DNA of 22,078 nt from an uncultured Oscillospiraceae bacterium (GCA_910585155.1 CAJUEC010000005.1:84568-106645), one strand, 5' to 3'. Shown: positions 1 to 6,147, counted from the stretch's first letter. Notes: generated by a model not told the origin, from the sequence alone. Translations and numbers: made by a program.

Positions 1-3
1 GGC

Positions 4-113
4 GGGGTCCCCGGTGGAACCCAGCGGAGCGGTTCCACTGGGGAAAAGGAGGCGCGGCGGAGCGGCTGAGCTTTCGCCGCAGGCGGAAGCGATTGAGCGG
101 AGCTTGCGCCGAC
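4..113 (+). repeat. Palindromic double-hairpin repeat, family B copy 1
   Basis: About 110 bp made of two hairpins. The first has 13-bp arms at 9-21 and 31-43 (one G-T pair) around the 9-base loop CAGCGGAGC. The second has arms GCTTTCGCC (70-78) and GGCGGAAGC (82-90) around a 3-base loop. A second copy lies inside tadA at 4503-4615 with the same loops but a different first-stem sequence. The element ends directly against the parS site at 115-130. No gene was seen in 1-150; the element may start further left than the window. Confidence 0.75.
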
Positions 114-114
114 G

Positions 115-130
115 TGTTTCACGTGAAACA
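115..130. promoter_or_regulatory. parS: parS centromere site 1
   Basis: Perfect 16-bp palindrome TGTTTCACGTGAAACA, the canonical ParB (Spo0J) loading site. It lies 20 bp past the parA stop codon, between parA and a palindromic repeat. Confidence 0.95.
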
Positions 131-150
131 CTTCCCGCCCGGGGGTCCTC

Positions 151-927
151 TCAGGCCCCGCTGGGGACGGGCAGGGGATTTTTTCGCAGAAACTCCTTGG
201 CCAGCTGCTCGTAGGCCTCCGCCCCCCGGGACAGGGGATCGTAGACCGACACGGGCACCCCATGGCTGGGGGCCTCGGACAGGCGCACGTTCCGGGGAAT
301 GACGGAGGCGTACACCTTGCCGGGGAAGTGGCGCTTGACCTCCTCCGCCACCTGGAGGGAGAGGTTGGTCCGCCCGTCGTACATGGTGAGCACTACGCCC
401 TCCATCTCCAGGGCGGGGTTGAGCCGCTGCTTGGCCAGCCGCACGGTGTACAGCAGGTCGCTGAGCCCCTCCAGGGCGTAGTACTCGCACTGGACGGGGA
501 CCAGGAGGGTGTCGGCGGCGCACAGGGCGTCCAGGGTGAGCAGCTCCAGGGAGGGGGGGCAGTCGATGAAGATAAAATCGTACTTGTCCTTGACGGTGTC
601 CAGGGCGTCCCGCAGGCGGTACTCCCGGCGCTCCAGAGCGATGAGCTCCACCGTGGCGCCGGACAGGGCCTTGTTGGCGGGGATCACGTCCCCCCACTTG
701 GTGGACACCACGGCCCGCTCAGCGGGGGCGCTCCCCAGAACCACCTCGTAGGCGCTGGGGGAGCGAGTCTTGTCCAGGCCGAAGCCGGAGGTGGCGTTGC
801 CCTGGGGGTCAAAATCGCACACCAGCACCCTGGCCCCCTGGGCGGTGAGGGCGGCTGCCAGGTTGACGCAGGAGGTGGTTTTGCCCACGCCTCCCTTTTG
901 ATTGACAATGGCGATGCTCTTCCCCAT
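151..927 (-). CDS. parA: Chromosome-partitioning ATPase ParA/Soj
   Basis: 258-residue MinD/ParA-family P-loop ATPase that works with ParB-parS complexes to segregate replication origins and, in Firmicutes, to modulate DnaA. Visible motifs: deviant Walker A KGGVGKTT at residues 11-18, the A' motif around DFDPQGN (38-44), and Walker B IFIDCPPS near residue 120. The length is the usual short, chromosomal type without an N-terminal helix-turn-helix. The start ATG has a GGGGGAG ribosome site 8 bases upstream and its own TTGAAA/TATAAT promoter, so it is not simply read from noc. In most Firmicutes a spo0J/parB gene follows directly; here the next 150 bp are non-coding and any spo0J must lie left of the window. 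Confidence 0.96.
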   Translation of the reverse strand: MGKSIAIVNQKGGVGKTTSCVNLAAALTAQGARVLVCDFDPQGNATSGFGLDKTRSPSAYEVVLGSAPAERAVVSTKWGDVIPANKALSGATVELIALERREYRLRDALDTVKDKYDFIFIDCPPSLELLTLDALCAADTLLVPVQCEYYALEGLSDLLYTVRLAKQRLNPALEMEGVVLTMYDGRTNLSLQVAEEVKRHFPGKVYASVIPRNVRLSEAPSHGVPVSVYDPLSRGAEAYEQLAKEFLRKNPLPVPSGA

Positions 928-978
928 AGGAATGGCTCCCCCTTTTCGTGTTGGCCCTTTTCCGGCGGTGTAAAATCC

Positions 979-1007
979 ATTATATCCTGTCTGGGGGGCA
1001 ATTTCAA
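979..1007 (-). promoter_or_regulatory. Promoter of parA
   Basis: On the minus strand, -35 TTGAAA (1002-1007), 17-bp spacer, -10 TATAAT (979-984). It lies about 50 bp upstream of the parA start and just downstream of the noc terminator, which supports separate transcription of the two genes. Confidence 0.75.
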
Positions 1008-1015
1008 CTGTTTTG

Positions 1016-1044
1016 ACAAATAAAAACCAGGCCCGGGGGCCTGG
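1016..1044 (-). terminator. Intrinsic terminator of noc
   Basis: Minus-strand hairpin with arms CCAGGCCC/GGGCCTGG (1027-1044) followed by TTTTTATTTG. Three parS sites lie between the noc stop codon and this terminator, so they are transcribed as part of the noc 3' region. Confidence 0.85.
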
Positions 1045-1058
1045 CCGTTTGTGCAGAA

Positions 1059-1074
1059 TGTTTCACGTGGAACA
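1059..1074. promoter_or_regulatory. parS: parS site 2 (one-base variant)
   Basis: TGTTTCACGTGGAACA. Read on the other strand it is TGTTCCACGTGAAACA, which fits the B. subtilis consensus TGTTNCACGTGAAACA. It is the only imperfect palindrome of the seven sites. Confidence 0.9.
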
Positions 1075-1094
1075 CAAGGGCGGGGGCCACCCAG

Positions 1095-1110
1095 TGTTTC
1101 ACGTGAAACA
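1095..1110. promoter_or_regulatory. parS: parS site 3
   Basis: Perfect TGTTTCACGTGAAACA. Symmetry continues outward with CCAG/CTGG, giving a perfect 24-bp palindrome at 1091-1114. Confidence 0.95.
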
Positions 1111-1211
1111 CTGGGCAGAGCGCCTGCGGGCTCCGCGCCTGGGGGAGGGACCCTCCGGGCCCTGGGCTTGTCCCGGCGGCGGGGCCGTCATTGTCTTGGG
1201 CGGGGCCAAAA

Positions 1212-1227
1212 TGTTTCACGTGAAACA
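1212..1227. promoter_or_regulatory. parS: parS site 4
   Basis: Perfect TGTTTCACGTGAAACA starting five bases past the noc stop codon. Symmetry extends with AAAA/TTTT to a perfect 24-bp palindrome at 1208-1231. Confidence 0.95.
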
Positions 1228-1231
1228 TTTT

Positions 1232-2023
1232 CTACTTGGGGATGTGGATGGTGAGGGTGATCTCGCTGTCCGTCTCCTCCCGGCCGCAGCGGGCGTTTAC
1301 CCCGGCGGACTGCATCACCGCCAGGCTTCGCTTCACCGTGTTGAGGAACAGCCGCACGTCCCGGATGCGGTACACCGGCGCGGCCTGCCGGGGGCCCTCC
1401 GCCGGGCGGCAGAGGCGGTCGATGTAGGCCTCGGTCTGGGCCACGTTAAGGCCCTGGCGGAGGATGTGCTCCAGGGCGCCGCGCTGGGCGGCGGGCTCCT
1501 CCAGCCGGAGCAGGGCGCGGGCGTGGCGCTCGGTGAGGCGGTGGGCCCGCAGGGAGTCGATGATGTCGGGGGGCAGCTTCAGCAGCCGCAGCTTGTTGGC
1601 CACCGCCGACTGGCTCTTGCCCACCCGCCGGGCGGCCTCCTCCTGGGAGAGGTGGTGGCGCTGGATGAGCTGGCACAGGGCGGCGGCCTCCTCCCACACG
1701 TCCAGGTCCTTCCGCTGAAGGTTCTCCACCAGGGCCAGCAGGGCGGAGGCCTCCTCGTCCGCCTCCACCGGGAGGCAGGGGACCCGGGACAGCCCCGCCA
1801 GCCGGGCGGCCCGCAGGCGGCGCTCCCCGGCGATGAGCTCCCAGCCCTCCGGGGTCCGGCGTACGGAGAGGGGCTGGAGCACCCCCACCTGGGAGATGGA
1901 CAGGGCCAGCTCTGCCAGCTCCTCCTGGGCGAACTCCCGGCGGGGCTGGTGGGGGTTGGGGCGGATGTCGCCAGTGGGCAGCTCCAGCACCTGCCGGCGG
2001 CTTGTCCTCTGAAAGAGCGCCAT
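1232..2023 (-). CDS. noc: Nucleoid occlusion protein Noc (ParB family)
   Basis: 263-residue ParB-family CTPase/DNA clamp. Seen: ParB N-domain with the CTP-binding GERR motif at residues 66-69, a helix-turn-helix around 126-150, and a C-terminal dimerisation domain ending in TLTIHIPK that resembles the Noc rather than the Spo0J tail. The residues that separate Noc from ParB specificity (known from Caulobacter ParB numbering 173, 179, 184, 201) are here Gln138, Lys144, Lys149 and Arg166, the Noc set; ParB would carry Arg, Thr/His, Ala/Thr and Gly. The gene order noc then parA also matches B. subtilis noc-soj. Noc blocks division over the nucleoid by tethering DNA to the membrane. GGGAGG ribosome site 8 bases before ATG. 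A plain ParB remains the alternative. Confidence 0.88.
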   Translation of the reverse strand: MALFQRTSRRQVLELPTGDIRPNPHQPRREFAQEELAELALSISQVGVLQPLSVRRTPEGWELIAGERRLRAARLAGLSRVPCLPVEADEEASALLALVENLQRKDLDVWEEAAALCQLIQRHHLSQEEAARRVGKSQSAVANKLRLLKLPPDIIDSLRAHRLTERHARALLRLEEPAAQRGALEHILRQGLNVAQTEAYIDRLCRPAEGPRQAAPVYRIRDVRLFLNTVKRSLAVMQSAGVNARCGREETDSEITLTIHIPK

Positions 2024-2047
2024 GAAAAACGCCTCCCTGCTTTTGTA

Positions 2048-2065
2048 GTGGTCTCATGATACCAC
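2048..2065 (-). promoter_or_regulatory. Promoter and possible operator of noc
   Basis: Minus-strand extended -10, TGG-TATCAT (TATCAT at 2056-2061), with no good -35. It is centred in an 18-bp near-palindrome GTGGTCTCATGATACCAC (16 of 18 symmetric), which could be a repressor site overlapping the -10. Confidence 0.45.
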
Positions 2066-2175
2066 CGGCAGGGGGGCGAATTCCATCGAAGGAAAGAAAG
2101 CACGAGGGTAGCCGCGCAGGGGAGCCTGGGGGAATGGGCAGGCCGGACCGCCGAGGGCGCGGCCCCTACAAGACC
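2066..2175. repeat. Repeat mosaic upstream of noc
   Basis: No gene. Contains TAGCCGCGCAGGGGAGCCTGG (2109-2129), shared with 12984-13004 apart from one base, and a segment ending GGGCGCGGCCCCTACA that resembles the sequence just before the yitT stop codon at about 2931-2953. It runs directly into the long repeat at 2176. Confidence 0.4.
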
Positions 2176-2497
2176 GCCGGACACAAAGCACTCCGGCGCA
2201 AAAACCAAATCCCCAGGCGCGGGAGCGTGTCCTGCGCCTGGGGAATCATGAGAGAAGGGGAAGCGGCTGAGCGTCACCTATGGAGAAAGCCATTCGAAGG
2301 CCCAACGCGCCGGAAGGGTTACCACCCGGCCCCGTAAATTGATCCCCCGTAAAACCGGGATTCTTAAGGGGGGAAATCCTGTGACCGCGGCCCGTCCTCG
2401 GGGCCGCAGGGCGACGGATTTTTCCTCTTAAGCGTGTCTTTGCCTCCTTTCTGCCCGTGCAGAAAGGAGGCCGCCGGAGGCCATCCCCCGGAAGGGG
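2176..2497 (+). repeat. Long complex palindromic repeat, family A copy 1
   Basis: About 322 bp, closely matching 2588-2910 with a handful of substitutions and one 1-base indel. Modules in order: hairpin CCCCAGGCGC/GCGCCTGGGG (2211-2243); a conserved AGCGGCTGAGC segment; a long imperfect stem starting CTTAAGG at 2363 and closing at 2432, with a nested GCGGCCC/GGGCCGC hairpin; then a 13-bp perfect hairpin GCCTCCTTTCTGC/GCAGAAAGGAGGC (2442-2471). Only spurious short frames cross it. Confidence 0.85.
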
Positions 2498-2533
2498 TGC
2501 ACACCGGGGGCGGGTGAGGGCTGGCCCTGAAAG

Positions 2534-2549
2534 TGTTTCACGTGAAACA
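2534..2549. promoter_or_regulatory. parS: parS site 5
   Basis: Perfect TGTTTCACGTGAAACA in the 90-bp spacer between the two long family A repeats. It shares an asymmetric flank (G before, TTTTGG after) with the site at 3834-3849. Confidence 0.95.
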
Positions 2550-2587
2550 TTTTGGGCTTGGGCAAAGCGGCTGAAGCGGGATGGTGT

Positions 2588-2910
2588 GCCGGACACAAAG
2601 CGCCCCGGCGCAAAAACCAAATCCCCAGGCGCGGGAGCGTGTCCTGCGCCTGGGGAATCATGAGAGAAGGGGAAGCGGCTGAGCGTCACCTATGGAGAAA
2701 ACCATTCGAAGGCCCAACGCGCCGGAAGGGTTACCACCCGGCCCCGTAAATTGGTCCCCCGTAAAACTGGGGATTCTTAAGGGGGAAAATCCTGTGACCG
2801 CGGCCCGCCCTCGGGGCCGCAGGGAACCGGATTTTTCCCCTTAAGCGTGTCTTTGCCTCCTTTCTGCACGGGCAGAAAGGAGGCCTCCGGAGGCCGACCC
2901 CCGGAAGGGG
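2588..2910 (+). repeat. Long complex palindromic repeat, family A copy 2
   Basis: Direct repeat of 2176-2497, offset 412-413 bp. The stem arms at 2776-2792 and 2829-2845 (CTTAAGGGGG.../...TTTTTCCCCTTAAG) are nearly perfect here, better than in copy 1. The last hairpin (2855-2884) keeps the same 13-bp stem but its loop is ACGG instead of CCGT, so the stem is conserved and the loop is not. Confidence 0.85.
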
Positions 2911-2950
2911 GGCACGGCAAGCCGGAGGCAGAGGGCCCGGGGCAATGCCC

Positions 2951-3805
2951 CTACACCCGCATGAAGCCCTTCCCGAAAATCTCGCTGGAGTTGGTCACCA
3001 GAATGAAGGCGTGGGGGTCGGCGGACTTCAGGTACAGCCGCAGGGCCACCGCCTGAGAGCGGGACAGGGCGGTGAGCACCACCCACTTCTCGTCCTGGGA
3101 GTAGGCCCCCCGGGCCTGCCAGTAGGTGGCGGAGCGGTTGAGGGTGTGGGTGATGAAATCGCACACCTCCTTGGGGCAGGCGGTGACCGCCAGGAAGCTC
3201 TTGCGCCGGTTCAGCGACTCGATCACCGTGTCCACCACCACCGACTTGAGCACCAGGCCCAGCACGGAGTACAGCCCGGCCTCAATGCCCACAAAGTACA
3301 GGGTGGAGGCGGCGATGAACACATCCACGCACAGCAGGGCGTTGCCGATGTCCATGCTGGAGAACCGCTTGAGGATCATGGCCAGGATGTCGGTGCCGCC
3401 GGTGGAGCTCTGCATATTGAACAGGATGGCCGCCCCCAGGGAGGGGAGGATGACGGCAAAGAACAGCTCCAGGGTCTTCTGGTCTGTCAGGGGGCCGGAC
3501 AGGGGGCACAGCCACTCCAGGCCGGACAGCATGGCGGAGAACATCACGGAGCAGTAAATGGTGTTCACGCCGAAATTTTTGTCCAAAAAGAGAAAGCCCA
3601 CCACCAAAAAGGCCATGTTGATGAGGGAGGCAAAGGTGGAGGGGCTCACCGTGGGGAACACCGCGTTGAGGATGACGGCCAGGCCGGTGACGCCGCCGGT
3701 GCTGAACTGGTTGGGGAACTTGAAGAAGTACACCCCGGCGGCCACCAGGAAGGTGCCCAGGGTGAGCAGAGGAATCTCCCGCAAGATCTGCTTGACGCGC
3801 TGCAT
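2951..3805 (-). CDS. yitT: YitT family membrane protein (DUF161/DUF2179)
   Basis: 284-residue integral membrane protein of unknown transport role. The N-terminal ~200 residues hold several hydrophobic spans (for example PLLTLGTFLVAAGVYFF and a second set around MQSSTGGTDILAMIL); the motif FSTGGVTGLA repeated as SSTGGTDILA is typical of the duplicated YitT domain. The last ~80 residues form the soluble DUF2179 domain, ending in EIFGKGF. The start chosen is the ATG at 3805: the longer frame to 3913 would translate the parS palindrome. The stop codon lies in repeat-like sequence. The parS at 3834-3849 is in the 5' leader. Confidence 0.9.
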   Translation of the reverse strand: MQRVKQILREIPLLTLGTFLVAAGVYFFKFPNQFSTGGVTGLAVILNAVFPTVSPSTFASLINMAFLVVGFLFLDKNFGVNTIYCSVMFSAMLSGLEWLCPLSGPLTDQKTLELFFAVILPSLGAAILFNMQSSTGGTDILAMILKRFSSMDIGNALLCVDVFIAASTLYFVGIEAGLYSVLGLVLKSVVVDTVIESLNRRKSFLAVTACPKEVCDFITHTLNRSATYWQARGAYSQDEKWVVLTALSRSQAVALRLYLKSADPHAFILVTNSSEIFGKGFMRV

Positions 3806-3833
3806 GGCAAAGGCCCCTTTTCGTAAAGTCCAG

Positions 3834-3849
3834 TGTTTCACGTGAAACA
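3834..3849. promoter_or_regulatory. parS: parS site 6
   Basis: Perfect TGTTTCACGTGAAACA, 28 bp upstream of the yitT start and downstream of its likely promoter, so it lies in the transcribed leader. Confidence 0.95.
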
Positions 3850-3888
3850 TTTTGGACGGCAGATTGGGCCGCGTGGCGACCGCCCCCC

Positions 3889-3917
3889 ATTGTACCAAAA
3901 AAGGGGACGGCACACAA
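3889..3917 (-). promoter_or_regulatory. Probable promoter of yitT
   Basis: Minus-strand -10 TACAAT (3889-3894), 17-bp spacer, weak -35 TTGTGT (3912-3917). The stretch 3918-3971 holds nothing recognisable. Confidence 0.45.
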
Positions 3918-3971
3918 GGGCTTTTCCAATTCTTTTTCCGCCCCAGGGGAGGGTGAAAGGGGGGAGGAGCG

Positions 3972-4010
3972 CGGGAAAGAAAAAGCGAACCGGGGCTTGC
4001 GCCCCGGTTC
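3972..4010 (-). terminator. Intrinsic terminator downstream of tadA
   Basis: Perfect 10-bp hairpin GAACCGGGGC/GCCCCGGTTC (3987-4010) followed on the minus strand by GCTTTTTCTTT. It lies about 100 bp past the tadA stop codon and separates tadA from yitT. The stretch 4011-4111 is AT-rich and has no recognised gene beyond a doubtful 10-codon frame at 4030-4062. Confidence 0.85.
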
Positions 4011-4111
4011 TGAAAGGATGGAGGATAGAATGAAAAAGAAAGGTATCTCTTGCAAGTATTAAGATACAGCAGAGACGTTACGAAAGTTTACGTTAAACTG
4101 TTACAGTTGTG

Positions 4112-4669
4112 TTAAATCTTCCGCAGATTTTGAAAAAATTCCTCCAGCAGCCCCCGGCACTCCGGTTCCAGCAGCCCGCCGTACACCCGGGGGTGGTGGT
4201 TGAACCGCTCCTCGAACAGGTTGAGCACCGACCCGCAGCAGCCGGACTTGTCCTCCCTGGCCCCATAGCGCACCGCGGCGATCCGGGCGTTGAGGATGGC
4301 CCCGGCGCACATAGGGCAGGGCTCCAGGGTGACGTACAGGGTGCAGCCCGTGAGCCGCCAGGACCCCAGGGCGGCGCAGGCCATGTTGATGGCCTCCATC
4401 TCCGCGTGGGCGGTGGCCCGGTTGTCCGCCTCCCGGCGGTTGCGGCCCCGGCCGATGACGGCCCCGCCGGGGGAGACGATGACGCACCCGACGGGAACGT
4501 CGTCGGGACAAGCTGCATACCCCTCGCTTCCGCCTGGGGCGAAAGCTCGCTCATTTCGCTGTCCCTCCTCTCCCCATCGAACCCGCTCCGCTGGGCTTCG
4601 ATGGGGTCCCCCGGTCAGGCACTCCCGGGCCAGGGCGATGGCCTGTCTCATGTAGTCCTCGTGGGTCAT
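4112..4669 (-). CDS. tadA: tRNA adenosine(34) deaminase TadA with in-frame repeat insertion
   Basis: 185-residue cytidine-deaminase-fold enzyme that converts the wobble adenosine of tRNA-Arg(ACG) to inosine. The catalytic core is intact: HAE at residues 88-90 (zinc ligand His and proton-shuttle Glu) and PCPMC with Cys118 and Cys121. The C-terminal RFNHHPRV...FFQNLRKI is normal. The oddity is between helix 1 (ending ALARE, residue 16) and the first strand (VPVGCVIV, from residue 58): about 41 residues where relatives such as B. subtilis have 6, so the zinc His sits at 88 instead of 53. The inserted DNA is a copy of the palindromic repeat at 4-113. AGGAGG ribosome site 5 bases before ATG, with a parS 15 bp upstream. 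Function is probably retained, since the gene is essential in most bacteria. Confidence 0.95.
   Translation of the reverse strand: MTHEDYMRQAIALARECLTGGPHRSPAERVRWGEEGQRNERAFAPGGSEGYAACPDDVPVGCVIVSPGGAVIGRGRNRREADNRATAHAEMEAINMACAALGSWRLTGCTLYVTLEPCPMCAGAILNARIAAVRYGAREDKSGCCGSVLNLFEERFNHHPRVYGGLLEPECRGLLEEFFQNLRKI
4503..4615 (-). repeat. Palindromic double-hairpin repeat, family B copy 2, inside tadA
   Basis: Reverse-orientation copy of 4-113. First hairpin: arms 4572-4584 and 4594-4606 with a loop that reads CAGCGGAGC on the minus strand, identical to copy 1. Second hairpin: GCTTCCGCC (4526-4534) and GGCGAAAGC (4538-4546). It lies wholly within tadA and contributes a multiple of three bases, so the frame stays open. 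Confidence 0.85.
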
Positions 4670-4683
4670 AGGGAACCTCCTAA

Positions 4684-4699
4684 TGTTTCACGTGAAACA
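4684..4699. promoter_or_regulatory. parS: parS site 7
   Basis: Perfect TGTTTCACGTGAAACA immediately upstream of the tadA ribosome site. It is the rightmost parS in the window; no further copy was seen from 4700 to 22078. Confidence 0.95.
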
Positions 4700-4703
4700 C
4701 ACC

Positions 4704-4757
4704 GCCCCTGCTTCGCGGGGGCATAAGAATGGACTCCCCCAAGCGGGGGAGTCCATT
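4704..4757 (-). terminator. Tandem hairpins after the anti-sigma gene
   Basis: A perfect 13-bp hairpin, AATGGACTCCCCC (4728-4740) and its complement (4745-4757), followed by a smaller GC-rich hairpin at 4704-4722. The T-run after the first stem (ATTCTTATG on the minus strand) is short, so termination may be incomplete. Confidence 0.6.
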
Positions 4758-4763
4758 ATATCA
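4755..4763 (-). promoter_or_regulatory. Possible extended -10 promoter of tadA
   Basis: Minus-strand TGA-TATAAT (TATAAT at 4755-4760) without a recognisable -35. It overlaps the hairpin that ends the upstream operon, so the call is tentative. Confidence 0.3.
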
Positions 4764-4767
4764 CCGA

Positions 4768-5571
4768 TCAGCTGTGAATGGTAGTAATATCTTCAGGGGA
4801 TATATACTGGTAAGGAATATCCAGCTCATCCATAGCGGACAATAGCCAGGCCGGGGGATCTGCCATACCATATTCAAAAGTAACGGAGCCGGAGCCAAGA
4901 TGCCCGGAGCGTCTGACACACGGTTCCCCTCCCTCGCTGATCTGGCGCTGGCCGTCCTGATCGATATAGTACTCGCCCTTCTCAAGGGTTGCCTTCCAGT
5001 AGGATTCGTAGGAGTAAGAATACATGACTCCCTGTTCAGTTCCCTCATGAATGGGGTCCCCTTCATTGTAAGTGAAAGGGTCGGGGGTAGCGATCCACTG
5101 AAACGCGCCGCAATTGTCCGGTGTACCGCCCATGATCACATAATAAGTCGTTCCTTCTTCCGGGTCGCTGCAATCGTAAATATAAGGGGTATCCTCGCTG
5201 ACCAGATCGGTAATGTCAGTGCGCTCACCGTTGAGCAGGGAAATCAACCGGCCATCCTCCAGCTCAATGAGGGACCCATTTGTCTCGATGCGGGAATATT
5301 TACTGGTTGTGTCTTGATGGAATGTCACTGTGCCGTTGGACAAATGATACACAATATTGGGGAGCCCCGCGCCCACCAGCAGCACCATGGCCGCCGCCAG
5401 CGCCGCCGCCCAAAGCAGCCTTTTTTTCCGGGGCGCCCGCCTGCTCGCCGGGGCCGCCTGAGCCAGCACCCGCGCCTTCACCGCCGCCGGGTCAGCGGTC
5501 TCCCCCTCCTGGGGGAAAAACTCGTTGTCCGTGTATTCATCCATCAGCCTGGAGATCTCCAGCTTTTTCAT
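4768..5571 (-). CDS. Probable anti-sigma factor, single-pass membrane protein
   Basis: 267 residues. A soluble N-terminal part (about 55 residues, starting MKKLEISRLMDEYTD) is followed by a basic stretch (SRRAPRKKR) and one hydrophobic span (LLWAAALAAAMVLLVGAGL), then a ~190-residue acidic, Tyr-rich extracytoplasmic domain I do not recognise. This topology, and the overlap of its start with the sigma-factor gene, is typical of ECF anti-sigma factors: the cytoplasmic part holds the sigma factor and the outer part senses a signal. The start at 5571 was chosen because AGGAGG lies 9 bases upstream; the in-frame ATG at 5577 is only 3 bases from it. Role inferred from context, not from a named domain. 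Confidence 0.75.
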   Translation of the reverse strand: MKKLEISRLMDEYTDNEFFPQEGETADPAAVKARVLAQAAPASRRAPRKKRLLWAAALAAAMVLLVGAGLPNIVYHLSNGTVTFHQDTTSKYSRIETNGSLIELEDGRLISLLNGERTDITDLVSEDTPYIYDCSDPEEGTTYYVIMGGTPDNCGAFQWIATPDPFTYNEGDPIHEGTEQGVMYSYSYESYWKATLEKGEYYIDQDGQRQISEGGEPCVRRSGHLGSGSVTFEYGMADPPAWLLSAMDELDIPYQYISPEDITTIHS

Positions 5572-6103
5572 GTCCATAGCCCTCCTGTTCCAGAATGATT
5601 TTCAGCCGTTCACGCCCACGGCGCAGCCAGCTCTTGGCGGTGGACAGGTTCAGCTCCATGGCCAGCGCCGCCTCCTGGACGGTATGGCCGTAGTAGTAGT
5701 GGCGGACGAACAGCTCCCGCTGGGGGCGGTCCAGCTGGGCCAGCGCCCCGTTGATAATCCGGGCGGTCTCCTTTTTGTCCAGCTCCCTGTCGGGGCCGTC
5801 CGCCTCCAAGAGCAGCGCGTCCTCCTCCAGGGGCAGGCTCTCCCGCGCCGCCCGCAGGAGGTTGAAGGCCCGGTTCCGGGCCACCGCCCCCAGCCAGCCC
5901 TTTACTTGGCCGGGGCGGAGCTTCTCCCGGTTCTCCCAGGCGGCCAGGAACACGTCTGCCGTCAGCTCCTCCACGTCCGCCTGCCGCCCCCGCAGGATGC
6001 GGGCGGCCACCGAGGAAACATAGGGCGTGTACCGGTCCAGCAGCTCCTCCAGGGCGGACAGCTCCCCCCGGCCCAGGGCCGCCACCAGCTGCTCCTCCGA
6101 CAA
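5537..6103 (-). CDS. ECF-type RNA polymerase sigma factor (sigma-70 family)
   Basis: 188 residues with region 2 (about residues 20-90, including DVEELTADVFLAAWENREKL and WLGAVARNRAFNLLR) and region 4 (about 115-175, with VQEAALAMELNLSTAKSWLRRGRERL as the helix-turn-helix). It directs RNA polymerase to a small stress or envelope regulon. The start chosen is the TTG at 6103: a perfect AGGAGGTGA lies 8 bases upstream, whereas the GTG at 6112 is inside that ribosome site. The 3' end overlaps the anti-sigma gene by 35 bp, implying translational coupling. The regulon cannot be told from this window. Confidence 0.92.
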   Translation of the reverse strand: MSEEQLVAALGRGELSALEELLDRYTPYVSSVAARILRGRQADVEELTADVFLAAWENREKLRPGQVKGWLGAVARNRAFNLLRAARESLPLEEDALLLEADGPDRELDKKETARIINGALAQLDRPQRELFVRHYYYGHTVQEAALAMELNLSTAKSWLRRGRERLKIILEQEGYGHEKAGDLQADG

Positions 6104-6147
6104 GGACCTCACCTCCTAACGTCAAGCTCGAAAAACGTCTTTCACCT

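Noticed and set aside
3806..3913. Longer N-terminus for the YitT protein
   Set aside because: It would translate the parS palindrome (FHVKH) and run past the likely promoter; family members start near MQRVKQIL.
6115..6145. ECF-type autoregulatory promoter (TGAAAG followed by a CGT-type -10)
   Set aside because: The putative -10 would overlap the ribosome site, leaving no room for a leader; the extended -10 at 6148-6153 fits better.
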